Of a stretch of 64,000 nucleotides of DNA, positions 1 through 7,871 are shown one piece after another. Position numbers and translations under genes: made by a program. How positions within the stretch are numbered: position 1 is the stretch's first letter; every line of letters begins with the position of its first letter. This DNA comes from Brevundimonas sp. Leaf363 (lineage in GTDB: Bacteria > Pseudomonadota > Alphaproteobacteria > Caulobacterales > Caulobacteraceae). Under the pieces are notes generated by a model that made no database searches, was not told the DNA's origin, and worked only from the letters and a program-made list of their open reading frames with translations. The DNA is taken from positions 230,446 through 294,445 of the forward strand of contig NZ_LMPZ01000002.1 in the NCBI RefSeq assembly GCF_001424025.1, written 5' to 3'.

Positions 1-233
1 TCGCTCGGCTCAGGCGCATCGGCGAGCGCCCGCCGCGCCGCCTCGGCCCGGGCGGCCTGATAGGCCTCGGGCTCGATCAGACCGCGATCCCGCAACCGCT
101 CCAGTTCTTCGAGTTCGCGCTCGGCGCGCTCGGCCGGCGCGGGTCCGACCACCGCAGGGCGGCGGGCGCCGAAGAGGACCGAATACCCGGCCAGGGCGGC
201 GGCCAGGGCCGTCAAAATCCAGAACGCCGTCAT
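1..233 (-). CDS. ccmI: Cytochrome c biogenesis protein CcmI, N-terminal part (partial)
   Basis: The minus strand from an ATG at 233 reads about 77 residues beginning MTAFWILTALAAALAGYSVLF, one N-terminal membrane segment (about residues 3-21), followed by a charged helical stretch (ERELEELERLRDRGLIEPEAYQAAR). That layout is typical of CcmI/CycH, the membrane protein that presents apocytochrome c to the heme-ligation complex. The gene leaves the window on its 3' side, so the TPR part cannot be seen. It starts 20 bases after the stop of the next minus-strand gene and may be in its transcription unit. Assignment rests on the short N-terminus only. Confidence 0.72.
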   Translation of the reverse strand, partial: MTAFWILTALAAALAGYSVLFGARRPAVVGPAPAERAERELEELERLRDRGLIEPEAYQAARAEAARRALADAPEPS

Positions 234-253
234 TGCCGGCGCCTTCTAGCCTA

Positions 254-1600
254 TCAGGCGGCGCTCTGCGAGAGGAGGTCCGCGCCAGCGACGGCGGCGC
301 GGCGCCGCACCGTCCTCGCCGCATCCTCGGCGTCGATCAGCGTCAGGAATTCGGCGTCGATCTCGACGATCTCCAGCGCCCGCGCCACATCGGCCGCGGC
401 GCCGGCGTTGATCAGCTCCAGCGCCTGATCGGCGTGGGTGAACAGATAATCTGTCAGCGTCTCGACCACCCGCGTCCGGTCGGCCTCGCAGCCGAACATG
501 ACGGTCGCGCCGCGCACGCCGCCGACCATGGTCACCAGCGCCCGCGCCGTCTCCATGTCCGGACTGTCGAGCGCCACATCCAGCTTCGGCGCCGGCCGCG
601 TCATCCGCCCCGTCAGGGCCATGCGGCCCATAGGCAGGGCCTTCTCGACCGCCTTTCGGGTGCTCTTGAGCAGACCCGCGACCTGTCCCGCGACCTTGAT
701 CCGCGCATCGCGCAGGGTCTGGCCCCATGCAGTGCCGGCGCCGGGCCGAACAGTCACGTCGATCTCGTTCAGCACCTGGGCGCACCAGACGATGTCGTCG
801 CGCACTTCGGCCGCAACGTCCGCCCCCAACGACGGCTTCCACGCCGAGATCCGGGTGATCCGCTGGTTCAGGCCCGTGATCATCCGCTCGACGAAGGTGG
901 CCAGTTCCGATCCGCTGAGGAAATCGCCACGCGCCGCCGCGCCGGAGGTCCGCGTGATGACCCGAAGCATCGCCGTGGCGTCTTCCAGGTGGGCGAACAC
1001 CATCTCCAGCATCCGCTGCGCCCCGTCCGGCGACACTGCCGCGGCGTCGCGCATCAACAGGCGCAGGTCCGCGATCTCGTCCTCGGTCGGCCGCCCGGCC
1101 CAGGCTCGCAGGTGGTTCAGGTCACGCCGCGCCAGGGGGGCCAGGTCGCAACAGCCCGCCAGTTCGTCCAACGCCTCTGTCCGACCGTCGGCGGCCAGCG
1201 TCGGCGGCCACACCTGATCGGCGTTGTCGCGCACCGCGGCGGCGGCGGCGACGCAGATGCGGTCCGCGACCATGGCGCGCAGTTCGTCGTCTTCCAGCTG
1301 AGGCAGCAGATTGGGCTCGCGCGTGCTGGCCAGTTTCCACAGGCGGGGCATCACCGAGCGCGGAAACACCAGCCCCGGCAGGCCGTCTGTGCGCGGACGA
1401 AACAGCGGGGCCAGAGGCCCAAAGGCATAGGCGCGGCGGCTGCGGTCCTGGGATTCCTGCGCGATCAGACGCGCGAATTCGGCCGCGCCCGCACCGGACA
1501 GCGATGCGGCCGCGGCCCCCAGCGGCGCCAGCATCCGATCCGGACAGGCCTCCACCACAGCCGCGAGGGCCAGCCGCTTGGCGACCGTCAACTCACTCAT
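254..1600 (-). CDS. Conserved hypothetical alpha-helical protein, 448 aa
   Basis: This 448-residue protein starts at an ATG at 1600 preceded on the minus strand by a GGAG ribosome-binding site. It is rich in Ala, Leu, Arg and Asp, lacks a signal peptide or membrane segment, and looks almost entirely helical, as in repeat-type cytosolic scaffolds. I do not recognise its family; DUF2336-like helical-repeat proteins were considered but the typical N-terminal pattern is not evident. It lies between a two-component system upstream and ccmI downstream. A perfect 20-base palindrome sits 32-51 bases upstream of its start and may control it. Confidence 0.7.
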   Translation of the reverse strand: MSELTVAKRLALAAVVEACPDRMLAPLGAAAASLSGAGAAEFARLIAQESQDRSRRAYAFGPLAPLFRPRTDGLPGLVFPRSVMPRLWKLASTREPNLLPQLEDDELRAMVADRICVAAAAAVRDNADQVWPPTLAADGRTEALDELAGCCDLAPLARRDLNHLRAWAGRPTEDEIADLRLLMRDAAAVSPDGAQRMLEMVFAHLEDATAMLRVITRTSGAAARGDFLSGSELATFVERMITGLNQRITRISAWKPSLGADVAAEVRDDIVWCAQVLNEIDVTVRPGAGTAWGQTLRDARIKVAGQVAGLLKSTRKAVEKALPMGRMALTGRMTRPAPKLDVALDSPDMETARALVTMVGGVRGATVMFGCEADRTRVVETLTDYLFTHADQALELINAGAAADVARALEIVEIDAEFLTLIDAEDAARTVRRRAAVAGADLLSQSAA

Positions 1601-1631
1601 CGAGCCCGCTCCGGGGAAGACATGAGTTTAG

Positions 1632-1651
1632 GTTAACCGGCGCCGGTTAAC
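1632..1651. promoter_or_regulatory. Perfect 20-bp palindrome, candidate operator
   Basis: GTTAACCGGC followed directly by its reverse complement GCCGGTTAAC. It lies in the 76-base gap between the histidine kinase stop (1677) and the start of the 448-residue hypothetical gene (1600), 32 bases upstream of that start. It has no T-run after it on either strand, which argues against a plain terminator, and the two TTAA boxes are separated by 10 bases rather than the 7 of a CtrA box. Best read as a dimeric-repressor operator; function is inferred. Confidence 0.45.
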
Positions 1652-1676
1652 GGACCATGTGTCTCGGAAACGGCGC

Positions 1677-3113
1677 TTACTCCGCCGCCGGCAACTCCAG
1701 CATCACCTTCAGGCCGCCCAGGTCGCTGTCGGCCAGGTTCAGCCGACCGCCATAGGCGCGGGTCAGATCGTCGACGATGGCCAGGCCCAGACCGGAACCG
1801 GGCGTATCCTCGTCGGCGCGCGCGCCCCGTTTCAGCACCTCGGCGCGACGTTCGGCGGCCACGCCGGGGCCGTCGTCCTCGACCACCACGATCATCTGGC
1901 CCAGGCCCGAGGCGCCGGCCGAGACCCGCACCCGCCGTTTCGACCATTTGCAAGCGTTCTCCAGCAGGTTGCCGAGGATCTCCTGCAGGTCCTGCCGCTC
2001 GCCGCGAAAGCCCAGTTCGTCCGGCGCCCGCCAGTCGATGACCACACCCTTGTCCGCGAACACCCGCTCCAGCATCACCGCCATCTCGTCCAGCACTTCG
2101 GCGATGGCCGTACGTTCGCCCAGCACCTGGGCGCGGGCGGCGGCGCGAGCGCGGCGCAGATGGTGGTCGACCTGGGCCTTCATCACCTCGGTCTGTCGCC
2201 GGACCAGATCGGGCAGCTGTCCTTCGCTCGACCCCGCCTCGGCCAGCATGACCGACAGCGGCGTCTTAAGCGCGTGCGCCAGGTTTCCGACGTGGGTGCG
2301 CTGGCGCTCCACCACCTCCTGATTGTGGTCCATCAGGCCGTTGACCTGCTCGGCCAGGGGCTGGATTTCCAGCGGATAGCTTCGCTCGATACGGGCGGAC
2401 TGTCCCTTGCGGACGGCGATGATCTCGTTGCGAAGGCCGTAGAGGGGGCGCAGGCCGATCTGCACCTGGATCAGAACCGCCAGCACCAGACCGACGCCCA
2501 GGACCAGCAGCGCGACCCAGGTCAGGGTGGCGAACTGGCGCGCGTCGGCGTCGACGTCGGTGCGGTCGATGGCGGCCATGAAAACGACCGGCTGATCGCG
2601 GCCTTCCAGCTCGTTCATGGTGGCGGCGACGCGGATGGGCTCGCCCGCCGGTCCGGTGGCGTTATAGGTGACGGCTTGGCCGAACGCCGCGCGCAGGCGA
2701 CCGCCCAAGGAGGGCGGAATGGGCATACGCGCGTCCCACAGCGATCGCGAGCGCGCCCTCAGGACCAGCTGGTCGCCCGCCGCCGGTTCGGCCGTGGCCC
2801 AGTATTTACCGGAATAGATCCTCAGCGTCTTGGCGTCCTGGATCGGCTGGGTGTTCAGCTCGCCGTCCACCACGCGGGTGGCGACGATCACCTCGTCCAG
2901 GGTGTCGTTCAGCGTGACGCTGAGGCGGCGCAGGCTGGCCTCCTCGAACTGCGAGGTCAGCACCCAGCCCGTCAGGATCAGGGCGACCAGGATCCAGCCC
3001 GACGCCAGCCAGATCAGCCGCCGCGTCAGCGACCGACCCGGTCGTCCGATCAGGCGGCTCCATCCCTTCAGACTGGGAAGGCGCAGACGGCGCGCCGCGG
3101 CCCCGTCGCTCAC
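1677..3113 (-). CDS. Sensor histidine kinase (PhoQ-like)
   Basis: Membrane sensor kinase of 478 residues. The start is a GTG at 3113 that overlaps the TGA of the response regulator (GTGA), so the longer open frame upstream is not used. Two membrane segments (about 33-53 and 196-217) flank a periplasmic domain of about 140 residues. A HAMP-like linker follows, then the phospho-acceptor His280 in GNLAHALKTPLS, the N-box near Asn386 (NLLENACKWS) and the ATP-binding motifs DDGPGV and GSGLGLAIV. The H-box resembles that of PhoQ and related EnvZ/OmpR-partner kinases. It is translationally coupled to its regulator and, through it, to a PepSY-like periplasmic protein. The ligand is unknown. Confidence 0.9.
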   Translation of the reverse strand: MSDGAAARRLRLPSLKGWSRLIGRPGRSLTRRLIWLASGWILVALILTGWVLTSQFEEASLRRLSVTLNDTLDEVIVATRVVDGELNTQPIQDAKTLRIYSGKYWATAEPAAGDQLVLRARSRSLWDARMPIPPSLGGRLRAAFGQAVTYNATGPAGEPIRVAATMNELEGRDQPVVFMAAIDRTDVDADARQFATLTWVALLVLGVGLVLAVLIQVQIGLRPLYGLRNEIIAVRKGQSARIERSYPLEIQPLAEQVNGLMDHNQEVVERQRTHVGNLAHALKTPLSVMLAEAGSSEGQLPDLVRRQTEVMKAQVDHHLRRARAAARAQVLGERTAIAEVLDEMAVMLERVFADKGVVIDWRAPDELGFRGERQDLQEILGNLLENACKWSKRRVRVSAGASGLGQMIVVVEDDGPGVAAERRAEVLKRGARADEDTPGSGLGLAIVDDLTRAYGGRLNLADSDLGGLKVMLELPAAE

Positions 3114-3790
3114 GCCGCTTCGGCCTCGCCTGGCAGAGGCGTCAGGCGGTAGCCCAGGCCGCGCACCGTCTCGATCCGGTCCGACCCGATCTTCTTGCGC
3201 AGTCGCCCGACGAAGACCTCGATGGTGTTGCTGTCGCGGTCGAAGTCCTGGTCGTAAAGGTGCTCGACCAGTTCGGTGCGGCTGATGACACGGCCCTGAT
3301 GCATCATCAGATAGTGAAGCAGCCGATACTCCAGGCTGGTCAGGCGCAGGGGTTCCCCGTTGACGGTCGCCCGCGCCGCGCGCGGATCCAGCCGCAGGCC
3401 GCCGCACGACAGGGTCGAGGACGCGATGCCCGCCGAACGCCGCAGCAGGGCCCGCAGGCGCGCCAGCAGCTCTTCGGTGTGGAAAGGCTTGGTCAGATAG
3501 TCGTCGGCGCCGGCGTCGAAGCCCGCCACCTTGTCCGACCAAGCGCCGCGTGCGGTCAGGATCAGCACGGGCGTCGCCTTGCCCTCGCGGCGCCAGCGCT
3601 CCAGCACCGAGACGCCGTCGATGCGCGGCAGGCCAAGGTCCAGGATGATGGCGTCATAAGGTTCGGTGTCGCCCAGAAAATGGGCTTCCTCGCCGTCGGC
3701 GGCATGATCGACCGCGTACCCCGCATCGCCCAGCGCGCCCTTCAACTGGCGCGACAGGTCGGCGTCGTCTTCGACAAGCAGAACGCGCAT
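3110..3790 (-). CDS. OmpR/PhoP-family response regulator
   Basis: A 226-residue DNA-binding response regulator. The receiver domain (about 1-115) has the acidic pair ED at 7-8, phospho-acceptor Asp51 in AIILDLGLP, the LTARGA switch Thr and a conserved Lys in LTKPFHTEELLAR. The C-terminal winged helix (about 128-220) carries LTSLEYRLLHYLMMHQGRVISRTEL and EVFVGRLRKKIG, as in OmpR/PhoP proteins. Its ATG overlaps the stop of the upstream PepSY-like gene by four bases, and its own stop overlaps the kinase start. Length is normal for the family. Confidence 0.93.
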   Translation of the reverse strand: MRVLLVEDDADLSRQLKGALGDAGYAVDHAADGEEAHFLGDTEPYDAIILDLGLPRIDGVSVLERWRREGKATPVLILTARGAWSDKVAGFDAGADDYLTKPFHTEELLARLRALLRRSAGIASSTLSCGGLRLDPRAARATVNGEPLRLTSLEYRLLHYLMMHQGRVISRTELVEHLYDQDFDRDSNTIEVFVGRLRKKIGSDRIETVRGLGYRLTPLPGEAEAA

Positions 3791-4110
3791 CAGTTCCCCC
3801 TGGGTCGGCCGGTGCGGCCATCGACGGGTATGCGGCTGACCCGCCCGTCCGGATAGGCCCAGGTCACCACATAGTCGTCGCCGGACGGATTGACGTCCAC
3901 CCGGCGGCCTGGGCGGCCCTGTTCGACGTTGCGGATGACCTCGCCGACCGAGGCGCGCGGCTGGCGCTGCGATCGGTCGTCGCGTGGCCGCGATTGTTCC
4001 TGCGAGCGCATGTCCCGCTCACGCGGTTCGCGCGAGCGGTCCTGCGCCGAGACGGCGTTGGGAAGGCCGATCAGGCAGATCGCCACGAGGGGTAGGAGGT
4101 AACGGCGCAT
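3790..4110 (-). CDS. PepSY-like periplasmic protein leading a two-component operon
   Basis: A 106-residue secreted protein with a signal peptide (MRRYLLPLVAICLIGLPNAVSAQ, cleavage after SAQ or AVSA) and a very charged Arg/Ser/Gln linker. The C-terminal half (ASVGEVIRNVEQGRPGRRVDVN ... YVVTWAYPDGRVSRIPVDGRTG) looks like a single PepSY-type fold, commonly found with PhoP/PhoQ-like systems. It is the first gene of a three-gene operon, overlapping the response regulator by ATGA. A TGTTCAG tandem repeat lies just upstream. Plausible roles are modulation of the kinase in the periplasm or being its output; this is inference. Confidence 0.8.
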   Translation of the reverse strand: MRRYLLPLVAICLIGLPNAVSAQDRSREPRERDMRSQEQSRPRDDRSQRQPRASVGEVIRNVEQGRPGRRVDVNPSGDDYVVTWAYPDGRVSRIPVDGRTGRPRGN

Positions 4111-4134
4111 GTGACCTTGTCTAGGAGGGCGGCC

Positions 4135-4152
4135 CTGAACAGCGGCTGAACA
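4135..4152 (-). promoter_or_regulatory. Candidate PhoP/OmpR-type tandem box
   Basis: On the minus strand the sequence is TGTTCAGCCGCTGTTCAG, a perfect 7-base direct repeat with an 11-base period. That periodicity is the hallmark of PhoP/OmpR-family boxes, in which a regulator dimer binds head-to-tail. It sits 25-42 bases upstream of the ATG of the PepSY-like gene. If transcription starts near that ATG (leaderless or with a very short leader), the box would be centred at about -35, the usual activating position. Autoregulation by the downstream response regulator is the inference. Confidence 0.5.
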
Positions 4153-4320
4153 TGGGATTTACGCTTCGTTTTCGCAGATGCGAGCGGCCCGGTCCAGAAC
4201 GGGGTCCGCAAGATGAACGTCGCCTGACGCGGCTCGTTCAGATCAGGCTCAGCCGCCGGGGTCTCTTCTGGGTCCAACGCAGCAAGTCCGCTGCTTGAAA
4301 CGCCTTGAAGGAGACGTTCG

Positions 4321-4752
4321 ATGACCAAGACCCATTTCATCTCCGCCCTGGCCGCCGTCGCCGCCGTCTCGGTCGCCCTGCCGGCCGCCGCGCAGTCCTA
4401 CGGGCGCCCGTCCCATGCGCAGCCGTCGTACGGCCAACCGCACCGGGGCCCGGTCGCCAGTGACTACGGCTGGATGTCGATCAACGCGCGTCAGGCCAAC
4501 CTGGACCGCCGGATCGACAACGGCGTCCGCACGGGCCAGCTGAGCCGCTACGAGGCGATGAACGTGCGCAGCCAGTTCAACGGTCTGGTCCGCCTTGAGG
4601 CCCAGTACCGTCGCAACGGTCTCAGCAGCTGGGAGCGTGCCGATCTGAACCGCCGCTTCGACCACCTGTCGACCCAGATCCGGGTCGACCGCCACGACCG
4701 CAACACGCGCGTTAACGACCGCCGCGATCCCGTCAACGGCCATCGCTGGTAG
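4321..4752 (+). CDS. Hypothetical secreted protein, 143 aa
   Basis: The ATG at 4321 has a good ribosome-binding site (AAGGAGA). The protein has a clear signal peptide (MTKTHFISALAAVAAVSVALPAAAQ), then a low-complexity segment with Tyr/Gly/Pro/Ser/His repeats (SYGRPSHAQPSYGQPHRGP). The mature domain is helical, rich in Arg, Asn and Asp, with two related stretches (INARQANLDRRIDNGVRTGQLSRYEAMNVR and YRRNGLSSWERADLNRRFDHL). This type of small Arg-rich periplasmic protein is common in Caulobacterales; its function is not known. It is monocistronic, followed by a strong hairpin terminator, and is transcribed away from the two-component operon. Confidence 0.8.
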   Translation: MTKTHFISALAAVAAVSVALPAAAQSYGRPSHAQPSYGQPHRGPVASDYGWMSINARQANLDRRIDNGVRTGQLSRYEAMNVRSQFNGLVRLEAQYRRNGLSSWERADLNRRFDHLSTQIRVDRHDRNTRVNDRRDPVNGHRW

Positions 4753-4797
4753 CAGCGGGCCGTCCGAAGTCCCCGCCTGCAACCGGGGACCGGGGGA

Positions 4798-4832
4798 GGG
4801 GCGCGATCCTGAAAGGGGTCGCGCCCCTTTTT
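4798..4832 (+). terminator. Rho-independent terminator
   Basis: GGGGCGCGA (4798-4806) pairs with TCGCGCCCC (4819-4827), followed by TTTTT at 4828-4832. It ends the 143-residue secreted protein transcript, just before the thiD leader. Confidence 0.8.
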
Positions 4833-4884
4833 CATGGCGCAGGTCGCCCCGGCTGCTATGCCGGGCCCTGACGAAGGAGCAGGC

Positions 4885-5739
4885 GTGAGCGATACCGACA
4901 GCGGCCCCTGGCTGAGCGAGGCGACGGCCCCGGCATGGCGCGGTCGCGTGCTCATCATCGCCGGCTCTGACTCGGGCGGCGGCGCGGGCATCCAGGCCGA
5001 CATCAAGACCGTCACCATGCTGGGCGGCTATGCGGCCACGGCGGTCACGGCCATCACGGTTCAGGACACGTTGGGCGTCACCGGCGTCCATCCCATCCCG
5101 CTGGACATCATCGAGGCCCAGGCCCGCGCCGTGCTGGACGACATCGGCGCCGACGCCATCAAGACCGGCATGCTGGGCTCGGTCGAGGTGGTCGAGCGCG
5201 TCGCCGCCGTCCTGGACACCTCGGGCGCCCCCGCCGTCATCGACCCGGTGATGATCGCCAAGGGCGGCGCGTCCCTGCTGGCCGAGGCCGCCATCGGCGC
5301 GGTGCGCTCCCTGATGATCCCGCGCGCCGCGCTCCTGACCCCAAACGCGCCCGAGGCCGAGGCCCTGACCGGCATCGTGGTCGAGGATCTGGACGATCAG
5401 TACCGCGCCGGCGAGGCCTTGCTGGAGCTCGGCGCCCGCGCCGTGCTGGTCAAGGGCGGCCACGTCCCGGGCCCGGTGGTCATCGACCTGTTGCTGACGC
5501 CCGACGGCGGCCTGCGCCTCGAGGGCCCACGCATCGACACCCGCAACACCCACGGCACCGGCTGCACCTTGGCCAGCGCCTGCGCCGCAGGTCTGGCGCT
5601 TGGCAAGCCGCTAGAGACCGCCGTCGCCGAAGCCTGGACCTACGTCGAACAGGCCATCCGCCATGCGCCGGACCTGGGGCGTGGTCACGGTCCGCTGGGG
5701 CATGGCTGGCCGCTTATGGCTCGGCTCGGGCACGGCTAG
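4885..5739 (+). CDS. thiD: Hydroxymethylpyrimidine/phosphomethylpyrimidine kinase
   Basis: Bifunctional kinase that phosphorylates HMP and HMP-phosphate for thiamine synthesis or salvage in the cytosol. The 284-residue protein shows the ribokinase-fold signatures LIIAGSDSGGGAGIQADIKT near the N-terminus, the substrate region GADAIKTGMLGS, the VIDPVMIAKGG segment, and the C-terminal GTGCTLASA anion-hole/catalytic motif. The frame is open further upstream to 4834, but a GTG at 4885 with GAAGGAG five bases before it fits best, and the extra 17 residues do not resemble the family. No other thiamine gene is adjacent. Confidence 0.93.
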   Translation: MSDTDSGPWLSEATAPAWRGRVLIIAGSDSGGGAGIQADIKTVTMLGGYAATAVTAITVQDTLGVTGVHPIPLDIIEAQARAVLDDIGADAIKTGMLGSVEVVERVAAVLDTSGAPAVIDPVMIAKGGASLLAEAAIGAVRSLMIPRAALLTPNAPEAEALTGIVVEDLDDQYRAGEALLELGARAVLVKGGHVPGPVVIDLLLTPDGGLRLEGPRIDTRNTHGTGCTLASACAAGLALGKPLETAVAEAWTYVEQAIRHAPDLGRGHGPLGHGWPLMARLGHG

Positions 5740-5779
5740 CTCGCTTCTCCGCGAGCAAGCCCTCTCCCTCTGGGAGAGG
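5739..5779 (+). terminator. Possible terminator region after thiD (two small hairpins)
   Basis: Two consecutive hairpins follow the thiD stop: GCTCGC (5739-5744) with GCGAGC (5751-5756), and CCTCTCCC (5761-5768) with GGGAGAGG (5772-5779). There is no clear T-run. The second resembles the GGGAGAAGG-type intergenic repeat seen at 31627-31781. A role in termination is a guess. Confidence 0.35.
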
Positions 5780-6578
5780 AGTACGAGTGTTAGGTTTCCG
5801 TCGTCTAATAGGCGCGCTGCCGCCCAAAAATCCCAACCCCTTCAACACTCCACCGCGTTCTCGCCCCGACTTCCCCGCCTGGGTCGCCACATGCGCCACC
5901 CTAGGCAGGTTCCATCGCATGGGGGCTTGTGAGGCCTGCGACCTTGCGGCGGTGGAAGCGCAGGTAGCGGGGTCTTCGGATCAAGGCAGTGCGTCTCAAG
6001 TCCCGCAGTTTGGGCGACCCGAACCAAGGGCGCTGCGGCTCGCTGGATCAGTCGGGTCACACCGGCGGACGCACGGTTCAGAAGAGCCAACGGGCGACCC
6101 GGAAAGCCGTCGGCCAAGGCGGAGGGGGATACTCACGCCGGTCCAGGACCAGACGCAGGTCTGGCCTGCCCGCCGCGGGCATCGGTAGTAAGCGGCGAAC
6201 AACCGCACCCGATCCCGGCTCGTGGAAACCCTGTGCGCGGAGCGTTCAGCGATGCGGAAACACATAACCCACACGGTCATCGGTCCTCGCCCGGGCGTTC
6301 CATCACCGACCGGCAGACCGGAGCGGGCGCCCCACCACGCCTGAAGGTGAGCCTGTGATCCCGGAATCCGCAAAGCGGCTGTCCGGGACGATGTGCCTGT
6401 CCCCACGCTGGTCCCGGCTCCAGACGGGGACACGGGCGGAGCGCCAAGTCACCATCCCAGATAAGCGCTGGCGCGTTCTCGAAGTGACAACAGATCTCTC
6501 AACACGCCCAAGAAGACAAGTTTGCATCTCAAACCAGTCTCTGATATCCCGCTGTCATCAACGGGGAGGGACCCATCG
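5780..6578. other. Long intergenic stretch without a convincing gene
   Basis: About 800 bases between thiD and the acyltransferase gene. Several open frames exist on both strands (for example 5787-6188 plus, 5996-6433 minus), but none has a plausible ribosome-binding site, recognisable motif or protein-like composition; they are rich in Arg, Ser and Pro as in GC-rich shadow frames. I looked for RNase P, tmRNA, SRP RNA and tRNA signatures and did not find them. It may hold an unrecognised structured RNA or a decayed gene. Confidence 0.5.
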
Positions 6579-7796
6579 ATGACCGACGCGACCGAACGCC
6601 TGCACGGGCTCGACGCCTTGCGTGGGGGGATGCTGATGCTGGGCGTGGCCCTGCATGCCTCCATGAGTTTCATGCCGATCCAGGTGTGGGTGGTTCAGGA
6701 CACCCAGCCGTCGGCGGCGCTGACCGTCTTCTTCTATGCGGTGCACATCTTCCGCATGGTCGTCTTCTTCCTGATCGCCGGCTTCTTCGCCCGGCTGGCG
6801 CTGCACCGGCGCGGTACGGGGGGCTTCATCGCCGACCGGCTGAAGCGGATCGCCGCGCCCCTGCTGGTCTTCTGGCCGTTGGTCATGACCGGCATGATCG
6901 CCGTGCTCATCTGGATCGGGTCGCGCATGGCGGCCGCCAACGGAGGCGTCGCCCCGCCCGCGCCGCCGCCGCCGACCTTCACGCCCGATAACTTCCCGCT
7001 GGGCCACCTGTGGTTCCTGTGGGTGCTGCTGATCTTCTACGCCGCGCTGGTCATCGGCCGGAGCCTGATGGTCGCCGTCGACCGCCAGGGCGGCCTGCGC
7101 CGCGCCTTCGACCGACCGGCGCGCCTGATCCTGGGCTTCGCCGCGCCGCTGCTGCTGGCCGCGCCCTTGGCCGTCGCCCTGTTCTACCAGCCCAACTGGC
7201 TGCCCTTCTTCGGCGTGCCGACGCCGGACATGGCGCTGATCCCGCACCTGTCGTCGGTGGTCGCCTACGGCGTCGCCTTCGCCGCCGGCTATGGCCTGCA
7301 CCGCCAGCCCGAGTTGCTGAACGGCGTCGCCGCTCGCTGGCCCCTGAACCTGACACTGGGCGCCATCTGCGCCGTGGTCGGGCTGATGCTGCTGGGTCCA
7401 AGCCTGCCGGCCATCACTCCGGTTGAAGAGCCGGTGCAGAAGGCAATGCTGGCCGGCCTTTACGCCGTCGCCTCCTACGGGATCAGCTTCGGCTTGCTGG
7501 GCTTCGCCTTGCGCCGCCTGTCCAACCGCAGCGCCCTGCGCCGATACATCGCCGACGCCTCCTACTGGGTCTATCTGATCCACATCCCGATCGTCATGGC
7601 GTTGCAGGTGGCGATCGCCGACCTGGCCTGGCCCTGGCCATTCAAGTTCGCGGCCCTGCTGGCGGGCGTCTTCGCCATCACCTTCGGGACCTATCAGATC
7701 CTGGTCCGCCACAGCTTCATCGGCACCTGGCTGAACGGCATGCGCGCGCGCAACGAGCGCCGCGCCGCCCGCGCCGAACTCGTCCCCGCCCAATAG
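6579..7796 (+). CDS. Acyltransferase family 3 membrane protein (OpgC/OafA-like)
   Basis: A 405-residue integral membrane protein with about ten hydrophobic segments. The N-terminus RLHGLDALRGGMLMLGVALHAS is the acyltransferase-3 signature, with the conserved Arg and a His in the first helix. Further family marks are VFFLIAGFFARL, FPLGHLWFLWVLLIFY and ASYWVYLIHIPIVMALQ. Such proteins transfer acyl (acetyl or succinyl) groups to glucans, O-antigen or other envelope carbohydrates; the acceptor cannot be told. The start at 6579 has GGGGAGGG eight bases upstream, so the in-frame ATG at 6522 is rejected. Confidence 0.85.
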   Translation: MTDATERLHGLDALRGGMLMLGVALHASMSFMPIQVWVVQDTQPSAALTVFFYAVHIFRMVVFFLIAGFFARLALHRRGTGGFIADRLKRIAAPLLVFWPLVMTGMIAVLIWIGSRMAAANGGVAPPAPPPPTFTPDNFPLGHLWFLWVLLIFYAALVIGRSLMVAVDRQGGLRRAFDRPARLILGFAAPLLLAAPLAVALFYQPNWLPFFGVPTPDMALIPHLSSVVAYGVAFAAGYGLHRQPELLNGVAARWPLNLTLGAICAVVGLMLLGPSLPAITPVEEPVQKAMLAGLYAVASYGISFGLLGFALRRLSNRSALRRYIADASYWVYLIHIPIVMALQVAIADLAWPWPFKFAALLAGVFAITFGTYQILVRHSFIGTWLNGMRARNERRAARAELVPAQ

Positions 7797-7871
7797 TCAC
7801 CCCACGGCTGGCAACCGGGCCACTTGCTAACCGGCCCGGCGTCGTTCACGCCGGGCCGAACGGAGATCCTG

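Noticed and set aside
233..1636. Plus-strand open frame opposite the 448-residue hypothetical gene
   Set aside because: Composition rich in Arg, His, Gln and Gly with no motif, typical of an antisense frame in GC-rich DNA. The minus-strand gene has a ribosome-binding site and a better composition.
1632..1651. CtrA binding site at the TTAA-containing palindrome
   Set aside because: The CtrA consensus is TTAA-N7-TTAA; here the spacer is 10 bases and the whole 20 bases are symmetric, which points to another regulator.
5996..6433. Minus-strand frame and other frames in the 5740-6578 gap
   Set aside because: No ribosome-binding site, no family motif, Ser/Arg/Pro-rich composition; several overlapping alternatives on both strands of equal quality.
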